From Pseudomonas putida (GTDB lineage Bacteria > Pseudomonadota > Gammaproteobacteria > Pseudomonadales > Pseudomonadaceae), in the NCBI RefSeq assembly GCF_028682635.1, contig NZ_JANHLK010000023.1:1-64000 (forward strand): a stretch of DNA of 64,000 nt, written 5' to 3'. Every line of letters begins with the position of its first letter. The first letter of the stretch is position 1. The notes below the pieces were generated by a model. That model did no database searches. It had not been told where the DNA came from and saw only the letters and a program-made list of their open reading frames with translations. Below are positions 1 to 8,024 of the stretch, piece by piece. The position numbers and the translations under genes were made by a program.

Positions 1-371
1 GAGCTGGCTTGCCAGCGAAGCAGCCCGATAGAGCAGCACCAGACTCAAGGCCGCCTTCGCTGGCAAGCCGGCTCCTACAAGGTATATGTCGCGCACGAAA
101 CCACGGTAGAGGCATATTTTTGTAGGAGCTGGCTTGCCAGCGAAGAGGCCCGAAAGACTCGCACCAGACTCAAGGCCGCCTTCGCCGGCAAGCCGGCTCC
201 TACAAGGTATATGTCGCGCACGAAACCACGGTAGAGGCACGTTTTTGTAGGAGCTGGCTTGCCAGCGAAGAGGCCCGATAGAGCAGCACCAGACTCAAGG
301 CCGCCTTCGCCGGCAAGCCGGCTCCTACAAGGTATATGTCGCGCACGAAACCACGGTAGATACAGGGTTGT
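1..371. repeat. Tandem REP array, three 125-bp units
   Basis: Units begin with TGTAGGAGCTGGCTTGCCAG at 121 and 246; a third, cut by the window edge, would begin just before base 1. Each unit holds a head-to-head pair of REP-like palindromes about 55 bases apart, followed by a constant spacer ending near GTAGAGGCA. The spacing is exactly 125 bases, so the array grew by tandem duplication. Small reading frames across it are by-products of the repeat. The stretch from 372 to 410 holds nothing I recognise. Confidence 0.9.
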
Positions 372-412
372 GTCGTCCCAAAATTGAAGGTTTGAGCGCA
401 TATCTGCAGGCG

Positions 413-446
413 TAAAAAAACCGCGACCCTCCCTCAAGGGCCGCGG
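413..446 (-). terminator. Rho-independent terminator of the curlin operon
   Basis: On the minus strand a GC-rich hairpin (AGCCGCGGCCCT paired with AGGGTCGCGG) is followed by seven T residues, starting about 20 bases after the stop codon of the CsgA-like gene. Placement and T tract fit a terminator for the minus-strand operon. Confidence 0.8.
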
Positions 447-464
447 CTCTTTCACCCCATGCAA

Positions 465-1919
465 TTACTTCTGCAACACAGTCGCACTGTTAGCCGTACC
501 AAACTGCTGCACATTCGCCGTCTGTGTCATCCCGCTCTGATTCACGCTGGTAATGTTGCCAGTCCCCCCCTGGGTCACATACGCCACGTTCATGGTGTCC
601 GCCTGCTTGATGGTGATCATGTTGTCTTCGCCATACAGCTGTGTGGTGAACGCCTGGTTGCCGGTGCCTTCCTGGTCGATGTTGGTGGTGTTGTTGGTGC
701 CGGTGCTGCTGCCCTGGGTCAGGTTGTTGGTGCCGCGCTGGTCGGCGATGAGGATGTTGTCGGTGCCGTTCTGGTCGAAGTACAGCTCGTTGTAGGTATC
801 GGCCTGGCTGACCGTGGTCTTGTTGCCGGTACCGGCCTGGTTGGTGGTCATGATGTGGCCGGTGTTTTTCTGGGTGAAGTTGGCGACGTTGCCGTTGCCG
901 TTCTGGTTGACGGTGGCGCGCTGGTTGCTGCCGAACTGGCCGCCCATTTGCGTGACCGGGCCTTTCCAGTTGCTGGCGTAGACCTTGTTGTCGTTGCCTG
1001 TGGAAGTGGCATTGAGCACTTGGCCGGTGCCGGTCTGGTAGGTGAAGTGGATGTTGCCGACGCCCTGTTGATTGAGCGTCACGGTCGAGCCCAGGGACTC
1101 GAACTGGTCGGCATAGATCGCGTTGAGGTCGCCGACCTGGATCACCTGGGCCACGTTGTTGTCGCCGAAGCTCTGGTCGACGATGGTTTCGTTGGTCTGG
1201 CCGTTCTGGTCGATGGTGGTTCTGCTGGCGACCTGGGTGTCCTGCCAGACTTCACTGCCGTTACCGTCGCCATACTGGTTGATGGTCAGGTTGCCGCCTT
1301 CGCCGTAGCGCTGGTCACCGTAGGCATAGTTGGTGCCGCCGGACTGATTGATGTCGATCTGGCCGTTCATGTGGTTGATCTGTTCGGCGGTGGCGTAGTT
1401 GGCAGTGCCGTACTGGATGATCACCGCGTTGTTGGCCGTGCCCAGCTGGATCTGTTCGATGTTGGCTTCGTTGCTGTCGCCATACTGGTAGGTTGTGCCG
1501 GAAGAGTTTTCCTGGCTGTCCTGGTAGATGAACGAGAAGTTACCGGTGCCTTCCTGTTGCTGCAGGATCTGGCCACCGCCGAACCCGATCGACTGGCTGG
1601 CATGGCTGGTGTTGGTGGCACCGGCCTGGTTCTGGATGATGGTGCTGTTGTTCTCGAACAGTTGCTCGGCGTAGCCGGCGTTGTAGTTGCCGCTCTGGTT
1701 CTGCTCGATGGTGCTGGTGGCGGTGTCCTGCACGGCGGCCGCATCGTTGCCCGCACCCGACTGGTTCTGGGTGGCGGTGCTGAGCGGTGCCGAAATCTGC
1801 TTCACATCGGCGATGTTGGTGTCACCGAACTGGTTTTGGGTCGACACGCTGTCGTCGGCCAATGCTTGAGCACTGACGATGACCAGGATGGCGGCGGTGA
1901 GGGGCGTCAATTTGAACAT
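465..1919 (-). CDS. csgA: Curlin-repeat protein, CsgA-like major fibre subunit
   Basis: A secreted 484-residue protein that probably polymerises into a curli-type amyloid on the cell surface. Residues 1-21 are a signal peptide (MFKLTPLTAAILVIVSAQALA). The rest is built almost wholly of about twenty imperfect curlin-type repeats of 21-24 residues with the Q-x-G-x-x-N-x-A-x-x-x-Q pattern, rich in Asn, Gln, Gly and Thr and nearly free of Cys. E. coli CsgA is about 150 residues with five repeats, so this one is about three times longer. GGAGG lies eight bases before the ATG. It is the last gene of the minus-strand group, 27 bases after the CsgB-like gene. The family call is firm; the symbol is by analogy. 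Confidence 0.85.
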   Translation of the reverse strand: MFKLTPLTAAILVIVSAQALADDSVSTQNQFGDTNIADVKQISAPLSTATQNQSGAGNDAAAVQDTATSTIEQNQSGNYNAGYAEQLFENNSTIIQNQAGATNTSHASQSIGFGGGQILQQQEGTGNFSFIYQDSQENSSGTTYQYGDSNEANIEQIQLGTANNAVIIQYGTANYATAEQINHMNGQIDINQSGGTNYAYGDQRYGEGGNLTINQYGDGNGSEVWQDTQVASRTTIDQNGQTNETIVDQSFGDNNVAQVIQVGDLNAIYADQFESLGSTVTLNQQGVGNIHFTYQTGTGQVLNATSTGNDNKVYASNWKGPVTQMGGQFGSNQRATVNQNGNGNVANFTQKNTGHIMTTNQAGTGNKTTVSQADTYNELYFDQNGTDNILIADQRGTNNLTQGSSTGTNNTTNIDQEGTGNQAFTTQLYGEDNMITIKQADTMNVAYVTQGGTGNITSVNQSGMTQTANVQQFGTANSATVLQK

Positions 1920-1946
1920 GATGAAACCTCCAGGTGGTGCAGTGCT

Positions 1947-2408
1947 TTAGCGATACTGGGTGACCGATACGCTCATTCCATTTCCTGCCTGGGTCACAGC
2001 GCTTTGCTGACCCGTGCCGGCCTGGACAATGCTGGCGTCGTTGTTGTTGCCGTTCTGGGATATCTGCGCGCGGTTGTGGCTGCCGGTTTGGGTAATGGAC
2101 GCGGCGTTGCCGGAACCTTGCTGGTTGATCAATGCCATCAGGTCGCTGCCTTGCTGCAGGATGTAGGCTTCCTGATTGCTGCCCGACTGCACGATCTGGC
2201 CGAGCAGCGACTGGCCGTTCTGTTGCAACAGCGCGACGTTGGCCTGGCCGTTCTGGTCGATCAGGGCTTGCTGGCCGACCGGGGGTGGCAGCTCGCCGAG
2301 GTCGGCGCCGGGCGCCAGGTCGTCGTTCTCCATCAAGTCGTCGGCACGCACGCCCGCGCTGCTGCAGAGCAGAAGCAGGCAGAGCAGGGCGGCGGTCGGC
2401 GTTTTCAT
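1947..2408 (-). CDS. csgB: Curlin-repeat protein, CsgB-like minor subunit
   Basis: A 153-residue secreted protein with a signal peptide (residues 1-22, ending VRA), an acidic linker (DDLMENDDLAPGADLGELPPP) and then five or six curlin repeats such as QNGQANVALLQQNG and QTGSHNRAQISQNG. Its size and repeat number match CsgB, the nucleator that starts CsgA polymerisation in enterobacteria. AGGA stands seven bases before the ATG. It lies directly upstream of the long curlin gene, in the usual csgB-csgA order. No CsgC, CsgE, CsgF or CsgG gene is visible in the window, so the export machinery must be encoded elsewhere or differ. Confidence 0.82.
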   Translation of the reverse strand: MKTPTAALLCLLLLCSSAGVRADDLMENDDLAPGADLGELPPPVGQQALIDQNGQANVALLQQNGQSLLGQIVQSGSNQEAYILQQGSDLMALINQQGSGNAASITQTGSHNRAQISQNGNNNDASIVQAGTGQQSAVTQAGNGMSVSVTQYR

Positions 2409-2468
2409 GGCGTTGTCCTTTGGTTAGAGGCTTGCCCCATCAACCACTCTGGCCGATGGGGCGAGGGC

Positions 2469-4718
2469 TCAGTTCGAGATCACCTGCACCGTGCGCACAG
2501 TGCCTTGGGACGAGGTGATGGTGGCTGTCGGGTTCGCCGACGGAATCACCGTGGTCGAGTTGCTGACGGTCAACCTCCAGCGACCGGTCAGTGGCACCGT
2601 GGTGCTACCCAGGGTCACCAGCCCGGTCGGCGTGGTCACCTGGACGGTGATGGTGTTGCCGGTGGTCACCGATGAAGTCCCCGAGAAGTCCCAGTTGAAG
2701 CGGTTGTTGGAACGGGCCGTCACCGTGGCTGCCGTGACCGCGAAGTTTTCCGCGGCTGGCCGTGGCGAGACTTGCACCGTGACCGTGGCCGGTGTCGTCG
2801 ACTGGGCGCCGAAGCTGTCCCGGGCGAAGTAGGTGAAGGTCGTGGTGAACGCCGTGGTGACCGTGGCCGGAGGGTTGTAGGTCAGGACGGTGCCGTTGCT
2901 GGTCACCGAGCCGCGAGTGGCCGGTGGTTGGGTGAAGCTGGCGATGGCGAGCGGCACGTTGGCCTCCGGATCGGTGTCGTTGGCCAGCACGTTGATCGGG
3001 ATCGACACACCCAGGGTCGCAATGGCGTCGGCGACAGCCACCGGAGGCTGGTTAGGCGCCACGGTGATGGTCACGGTCGTCGCAGCGGTCGCGGCCAGGC
3101 CTTTGGCGTCTTGCGCCTTGTAGGTGAAGGTCGTGGTCAGTGGAGCATTGACCACCGCTGGCGGGGTGTAGACGATAGCTGTGGTGCCGCTCAACGCCAC
3201 GGTGCCCTGCTCGGCGGCCGGTTGAGTCAATGCCGTGATGGTGAGTGGGGTGTCGCCGTCCGGGTCGTCGTCGTTGGTCAGCACGTTGAGGGTGATCGGT
3301 ACGCCGAAGGTGGTGCTACCGCTGTCGGCAACGCCCACCGGTGCCTGGTTCTCACCGGTATCCGGTGCCGTACCGACGACCACCACGGGCTCGGTATCGT
3401 TACCGCCCGAAGCCGATTTGATGGTCACGGTGGCCGGTGGCTGGGACAGGTCGGCGACGGTCAGGCGTTGCAGGGTACCGGACTTGGTCAGCCGTCCGTA
3501 GCCCTGGGCAACCATGTCCGGCACCACCACTTCGTCAGACGAGGTGGCTTCGATCAGCAGGCTGCGATTGTCCCAGCTGTAGCGCGCGGTCTGGACTTTC
3601 ACCACGTCGGAGACTTTGCTCGATACTGCCGTCGGCCGGGTGGTGCCACTCGGATCGGTAGCAGTGAGCACCACCACCGGAGGCACGGTGGTACCCGTCA
3701 GGCGATGGCCGAAGAACAGACCGGTGTTGTCGCCGAGCATGCTGGTCAGGCACGGCGTCTGTGGTGGGCCGGGAACCAGGGCCACGGTTTCACGGAAGCA
3801 CAGGCTCGATCCGTTGACCGATTTGCCGAACACTTCTACCCGGGTACTGCTGGTGCCCGGACCTGTAGACGTGCGGCGGTAAGTGGCGCGGCTAATTTCC
3901 GCCGGGGTTTGCGCACGGCTGTCGAGGACCTTGCCGGATACGGTGAAGAGGTTGGTCTGGATAGTCCCGGCCGGACCCTGGATACGCAGGAAGTTGGTGT
4001 TGTTGGGGCTGCCGGTGACGGCCTCTGTAAGGTTCGGATCGCCGACAAAAGTCTCGATGGCGCCGGTGTCCGGGTTCACTTCGGTGTACGGTCCGTTGAC
4101 GCTGCGCAGGAATGGCCCGACCTCCCCGTTGAGGGCACCGGAGAAGTTGCCCGGTGCGCCGATGCCGATGTCACGGGTGATGTTGATTGCCCGACGGCCC
4201 GGTGCGGTGACGTTGACCGTTTCCACGCCGTACGGGTGGGTGATGGTGTAGACACCGGCCACTGGCACGTTCACCCGCAGACGAATCCGCGCGAAACTTG
4301 CCTGGTCGCCGTCGATAGGGTTCTCGGACGCGAATGCCGCTTCGATCCCGGCGACGTAGGCATCCACGCCGTAGCCGCCGACATCGTTGATGCTGGTCTC
4401 GGCGAGGTACCAGAAGGTTTCCGGTGGCCAGTTATCCGGGAACACCATCGGCAGGGTGTCGTCATAAACTCCGGGTTCCGGATTCAGGATGCACATGTAG
4501 GCAGGCGCGCCGGGAGCGCCAGGTGACCGCGAACTCGTCGCCCGCGACTGGCACAGTTCCAGCGACAGCAGATTGTTGTCCTGATACCACATGGGGAATT
4601 TCCCCGTGGCAAAGGTGTAGGGGCCGGGGTCGACGGCAGCGAGTTGCGCGAATGCACTGCCGGACAACGATAGAGTCAGTCCCAGGGCGTTGAGCGCCAG
4701 GCGTGGCAATTTGTTCAT
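2469..4718 (-). CDS. Large secreted protein: unknown N-terminal domain plus cadherin/Ig-like repeats
   Basis: 749 residues, secreted by a signal peptide (MNKLPRLALNALGLTLSLSG, cut near AFAQ). Residues of about 25-300 form a domain shared with the next gene upstream (start AVDPGPY, then WYQD, SSRSPGAPGAP, YMCILNPEPGVYDDT, FLRSVNGPYTE). From about residue 450 there are two tandem cadherin/VCBS-like repeats of roughly 95 residues, each beginning NQ(A/P)PV and containing LTNDDDPDGD or LANDTDPE, then a final beta-rich domain. Such repeats are usual in surface proteins. The start at 4718 is chosen because AGGAGG lies seven bases upstream and a signal peptide follows; an in-frame ATG 13 codons upstream lacks both. 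I do not know the function; a partner or anchor of the curlin fibre is an inference from position. Confidence 0.8.
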   Translation of the reverse strand: MNKLPRLALNALGLTLSLSGSAFAQLAAVDPGPYTFATGKFPMWYQDNNLLSLELCQSRATSSRSPGAPGAPAYMCILNPEPGVYDDTLPMVFPDNWPPETFWYLAETSINDVGGYGVDAYVAGIEAAFASENPIDGDQASFARIRLRVNVPVAGVYTITHPYGVETVNVTAPGRRAINITRDIGIGAPGNFSGALNGEVGPFLRSVNGPYTEVNPDTGAIETFVGDPNLTEAVTGSPNNTNFLRIQGPAGTIQTNLFTVSGKVLDSRAQTPAEISRATYRRTSTGPGTSSTRVEVFGKSVNGSSLCFRETVALVPGPPQTPCLTSMLGDNTGLFFGHRLTGTTVPPVVVLTATDPSGTTRPTAVSSKVSDVVKVQTARYSWDNRSLLIEATSSDEVVVPDMVAQGYGRLTKSGTLQRLTVADLSQPPATVTIKSASGGNDTEPVVVVGTAPDTGENQAPVGVADSGSTTFGVPITLNVLTNDDDPDGDTPLTITALTQPAAEQGTVALSGTTAIVYTPPAVVNAPLTTTFTYKAQDAKGLAATAATTVTITVAPNQPPVAVADAIATLGVSIPINVLANDTDPEANVPLAIASFTQPPATRGSVTSNGTVLTYNPPATVTTAFTTTFTYFARDSFGAQSTTPATVTVQVSPRPAAENFAVTAATVTARSNNRFNWDFSGTSSVTTGNTITVQVTTPTGLVTLGSTTVPLTGRWRLTVSNSTTVIPSANPTATITSSQGTVRTVQVISN

Positions 4719-4753
4719 GATGCCTCCTGATGAGGATCTGGGCATATGTGCGT

Positions 4754-6100
4754 TCATTGCACGACGACCACTTCTTCGGTATCGCTGCCGCCATTGGATG
4801 ACGTCACTCGAACCTTGGCCGGTGGAATCGGCGTGATGCCGGTCGACAGGGATTTCACTGCACCATCGCCACTGAGAGAGCCGATGGCGACCCCGGTGCC
4901 GGAGGTGGCGGTAAGGACCGGTGGCGATGTTTCATCGCTGGTCGAGGCCACGATGGTGATCTGCCCGCTGCTCAGGCTGTACTGGGCCTGTGAGATCACC
5001 ACCAGGTCGGTCAGCGGCAGGGACAGCGTGGTCGGCGTGCTGGTGGGAATGGCCAGGTGATTGTCGGCGGTTACCACAAGGGTGCTCGGTAACGTCGGGT
5101 TGGTGGCGGACTGGGCGTACCAGTGGCCGGTGGTGTCGGCTTCGGTCAGGTTCAGCACCGGGCTGTTGCTGTCCAGGGTCACGGTGGCCGGTGGCGGTGG
5201 CGCCATCACGAACACATCCTGTTGCGCCACCGGTGCGCTTTCACCGGCTTTACGGGAGTACGTGCTGCGCTCGGCAATGATCGGAGTGGGGCGGACTACC
5301 GTCGACAACTTGCCGGAAATGGTCATCACCGTCGTGCGCAAATCCAGTCCATTAGGGCCTTCAATGCGGATGTAGTTGGTATTGAAAGGGCTGCCGGTGA
5401 AGGCCTCGGCCAGGTTTGGATCGCCGATGAATTGATCGGGCGCACCCGTGACCGGGTTGATCTCGGTGTAGGGACCGTTGACGCTGCGCAGGAACGGACC
5501 AATGTCACTTCTGAGCGCGCCGTCGTAGGTTTTCGGCGAGCCGATGCCGATGTCGCGAGTCATGTTGATCGCGCGGTCTCCACCTGCGGGAACGTCAAAT
5601 ATGTCGACGCCGTAGGGGTGGGTGATGGTGTAGACACCGGCAGTGGGCACATCGACCCGAATGCGGATTCGGCCAAAACTGACCTGGTCGCCTTCTTTCA
5701 CCTCTTCCGCGGCGAAGGCGGCTTCGATGGCACTGACAAAAGTCAGGTCGATGCCCCGGGCTGCATCCACGATTGAGCCCTCGCCGGTAAACCAGAACGT
5801 TTCATCGGGAAAGTTGCTTGGGAAAACGATGGGCTGCGTGTCGTCGAAAACGCCGGGAGCCGGATTCAAAACGCACATGTAGGTCGGCGCGCCGGGTGCA
5901 CTTGGAACCCTGGAACTGACAGCTTTTGACAGGCATAAGTCGAGGGTTCGGCCATGCGTGTCCTGATACCAGGACGCGAAGCCACCGGTGGCTGGCAGGT
6001 AAGGGCCAGGATCTACAGCAAACAACGCGGCCTGGGCAGAACCTTGGGCCAGCGCACTCACGATCAGGGCGATCGCGCTTTTGGACAGTAAAGGGTGCAT
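4754..6100 (-). CDS. Secreted protein, paralogue of the Ig-like repeat protein downstream
   Basis: 448 residues with a signal peptide (MHPLLSKSAIALIVSALAQG, cut near AQA). The mature protein opens LFAVDPGPYLPATGGFASWYQ and over about 280 residues closely parallels the N-terminal domain of the gene at 2469-4718, including two conserved Cys in LCLSKAVSSR and YMCVLNPAPG. It lacks the cadherin-like repeats and instead ends in about 150 beta-rich residues, closing SNGGSDTEEVVVVQ, a motif also found at the matching position in its paralogue. It is the first gene of the minus-strand group and sits 3' of a sigma54-like promoter at 6159-6174. An upstream ATG at 6448 would overlap the divergent kinase gene and is rejected. 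Function unknown. Confidence 0.8.
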   Translation of the reverse strand: MHPLLSKSAIALIVSALAQGSAQAALFAVDPGPYLPATGGFASWYQDTHGRTLDLCLSKAVSSRVPSAPGAPTYMCVLNPAPGVFDDTQPIVFPSNFPDETFWFTGEGSIVDAARGIDLTFVSAIEAAFAAEEVKEGDQVSFGRIRIRVDVPTAGVYTITHPYGVDIFDVPAGGDRAINMTRDIGIGSPKTYDGALRSDIGPFLRSVNGPYTEINPVTGAPDQFIGDPNLAEAFTGSPFNTNYIRIEGPNGLDLRTTVMTISGKLSTVVRPTPIIAERSTYSRKAGESAPVAQQDVFVMAPPPPATVTLDSNSPVLNLTEADTTGHWYAQSATNPTLPSTLVVTADNHLAIPTSTPTTLSLPLTDLVVISQAQYSLSSGQITIVASTSDETSPPVLTATSGTGVAIGSLSGDGAVKSLSTGITPIPPAKVRVTSSNGGSDTEEVVVVQ

Positions 6101-6158
6101 GAGTATTCCCTCTATCAGAGTACCTGCCCCTTGGATATGGGTCAGTTGGGAGGTCTTC

Positions 6159-6174
6159 GGCAACTCCCATGCCA
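6159..6174 (-). promoter_or_regulatory. Sigma54-type -24/-12 promoter of the curlin operon
   Basis: The minus strand reads TGGCATGGGAGTTGCC, compared with the consensus TGGCAC-G-N4-TTGCW: GG and GC are separated by exactly ten bases and ten of the eleven key positions agree. Transcription would start near 6148, about 48 bases before the ATG at 6100. An NtrC-type activator is encoded 4.5 kb away. This is read by eye and not scored. Confidence 0.6.
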
Positions 6175-6390
6175 ACCGTCGAAAATGTCGGTGCGAGGCC
6201 CGGTACACAGGCGTTTGCGACGCGCTCGCGGATGGAACGGCAAATGCCCGGGCGGGCCTCTTTCCCCAGCATTGGGGGTAGATCGGGGCAGCGGGGGGAG
6301 TGGGGAATAGGGGGAGGGGCAGGACCCGGGAACGGGCAAACGGCGAGTAGTGCGCTATAAACCTATAGGGGTTTTGCGGGAACACTGTCC

Positions 6391-7839
6391 ATGACCATGC
6401 TTGCAAAGACACTGGCGTCCGACCAGGGCGAGATTCGCTTGAGCTCACGCAAACAGCCGTTCAATCTGCTGCGCTGGTTTTCGCTCATCAGCATGGCGGT
6501 GATCGGCACGGTGGCGGTGGCGCTGGGCTCGGTGTCGACCAAATTCGTGATAACCGAAAGCGTGCAGCGCGATGCCCTTCTGACTTCGCAATTCATCCAG
6601 GCGATTGCCTCCGCCGAGGTGCGCCATGTGTCGATTCCCAATGTGCGGACCATGGGCGAGCTGCTCGACCCGCGCAAGGACCGGGACTTTCCCGACGTCG
6701 ACCCGCTGGCCCGGGCCAACGCCCGGGGCGAATTCCTCGACCACATCGAACATTTGCCGGATGTGATCCTGGCCAACATCTACGCCCCCGACCGCATGAT
6801 CATCTGGTCGACCAACCCGGCCCTGATGGGCACCACGATTCACGCCGACGAAGACCTCGACCAGGCCTTCGCCTCGAAGACCCCCGTGTCGGCCAGCTAT
6901 CACGATGTCGACCAGGCTCGCATGGAACAGAAGTTCATCACGCCGCCGGAATACATCTTCATCGAAAACTACATTCCGCTGTTCGATGCCGAAGGCAAGA
7001 ACGTCACGGCGATGGTCGAGATCTACAAGGAACCCAAGGACCTGATCAACCGCATGGAACGCGGCCTGGTGCTGATATGGCTGGCCACGGCCCTGGGCGG
7101 CGGCCTGATCTACCTGGGGCTGTACTGGATCGTGCGGCGGGCGGCGAACCTGCTGGCGACGCAACAGAAGCAACTGATCACCAACGAAACCTTCGTCGCC
7201 CTGGGCGAGATGTCGTCGGCCGTTGCCCACAGCCTGCGCAATCCCCTGGCGACCATTCGCTCGAGCGCCGAGCTGGCACTGGAGTTCGACAGTGGCCCTG
7301 CGCACAAGAACATCAACGACATCATCGGCCAGGTCGATCGCATGTCGAAGTGGGTGCGGGAGTTGCTGCAGTCCCTGCGGCCACTCAATGACGACGTCGA
7401 GCCGGTCAACCTGGTGTCGGCGCTATACGACAGCCTCGCTGCGTTCGAGCAACAGATCGTCAAGGCCCGGGTCAATGTGCTGTTCGAACCCATAGGCACG
7501 CCGATGGTGCTGAGCCAGCAGGTGCAGCTGACGCAGATCCTCAACAGTTTGCTGGCCAATGCCCTGGAGGCCATGGACGAAGGCGGAACCCTGACCATCG
7601 CCATGGCGCCCATCGATGCCCAGAATGTTCGCGTGGTGGTGAGCGATACCGGCAAAGGCATGACCGAGGAGCAGCGGCGCATGGCGTTCCGCCCGTTTTT
7701 CACTACCAAGCAAGGCGGGCTCGGTGTCGGGCTGGTGCTGGTCAAGCGCATCATGGAACGATTTGGCGGGACGGTGGCCCTGGACAGCCGCGAGGGCGAG
7801 GGCACCCGCGTCAGCCTGACGTTCAAACGCGTCCCCTGA
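6391..7839 (+). CDS. Membrane sensor histidine kinase (first of two paralogues)
   Basis: 482 residues. A transmembrane helix at about 28-48 and a second at about 222-248 (IWLATALGGGLIYLGLYWIV) enclose a periplasmic sensor region of about 170 residues. The kinase core follows without a clear HAMP domain: phosphoacceptor His280 in EMSSAVAHSLRNPLATIR, N box NSLLANALEAM, G1 VSDTGKGM, then F and G2 boxes FFTTKQGGLGVGL. It would phosphorylate a response regulator, most likely the NtrC-type protein at 10652-12082. It closely parallels the kinase at 9202-10683 over its whole length. Divergent from the curlin operon, with 290 bases between them. The Shine-Dalgarno is weak; the ATG at 6397 is an alternative start. 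Confidence 0.85.
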   Translation: MTMLAKTLASDQGEIRLSSRKQPFNLLRWFSLISMAVIGTVAVALGSVSTKFVITESVQRDALLTSQFIQAIASAEVRHVSIPNVRTMGELLDPRKDRDFPDVDPLARANARGEFLDHIEHLPDVILANIYAPDRMIIWSTNPALMGTTIHADEDLDQAFASKTPVSASYHDVDQARMEQKFITPPEYIFIENYIPLFDAEGKNVTAMVEIYKEPKDLINRMERGLVLIWLATALGGGLIYLGLYWIVRRAANLLATQQKQLITNETFVALGEMSSAVAHSLRNPLATIRSSAELALEFDSGPAHKNINDIIGQVDRMSKWVRELLQSLRPLNDDVEPVNLVSALYDSLAAFEQQIVKARVNVLFEPIGTPMVLSQQVQLTQILNSLLANALEAMDEGGTLTIAMAPIDAQNVRVVVSDTGKGMTEEQRRMAFRPFFTTKQGGLGVGLVLVKRIMERFGGTVALDSREGEGTRVSLTFKRVP

Positions 7840-7967
7840 AAATGGGTGTGAAATTTCCCCGCTAGCGGGTGCCATTCCCCAGTCGCCATTCCCATCGTGG
7901 CAAAGTGATGTCGATAAGCCATTGTTTTATAGAATGTTAATGCCTTTGTATAAAACAGTTACAAGTT

Positions 7968-7983
7968 TGGCCGGCTCTTTGCA
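7968..7983 (+). promoter_or_regulatory. Sigma54-type -24/-12 promoter before the SCO1-cytochrome c gene
   Basis: TGGCCGGCTCTTTGCA matches the sigma54 pattern, with GG and GC ten bases apart and a full TTGCA -12 element. The expected start of transcription is near 7994, 31 bases before the ATG at 8025. The operon behind it ends with a sigma54 activator, so it may be autoregulated. Read by eye. Confidence 0.6.
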
Positions 7984-8024
7984 CTAGCCCCATCACCCCC
8001 TTCATACGTTAGAGGCGGCTGGTG

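Noticed and set aside
75..464. Small open frames in the left-edge repeat
   Set aside because: The translation repeats with the 125-bp unit and contains the PLQxLACQxG-like REP read-through, not a protein.
459..2675. Long plus-strand open frame (738 codons) over the curlin genes
   Set aside because: It is the antisense of two curlin-repeat genes whose repeats keep stops out of other frames. The minus strand has signal peptides, ribosome-binding sites and repeats.
2772..4526. Plus-strand open frame of 584 codons
   Set aside because: Shadow of the Ig-like repeat gene on the minus strand; its composition (Arg, Gly, Val, His) is typical of antisense GC-rich sequence.
6152..6169. A second, plus-strand sigma54-like site (TGGGAGGTCTTCGGCA) toward the first kinase
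   Set aside because: It has GG-N10-GC spacing but poor -24 and -12 parts and overlaps the better minus-strand site.
7857..7869. Palindrome CCCGCTAGCGGG after the first kinase gene as a terminator
   Set aside because: It has no loop or T tract; too short to call.
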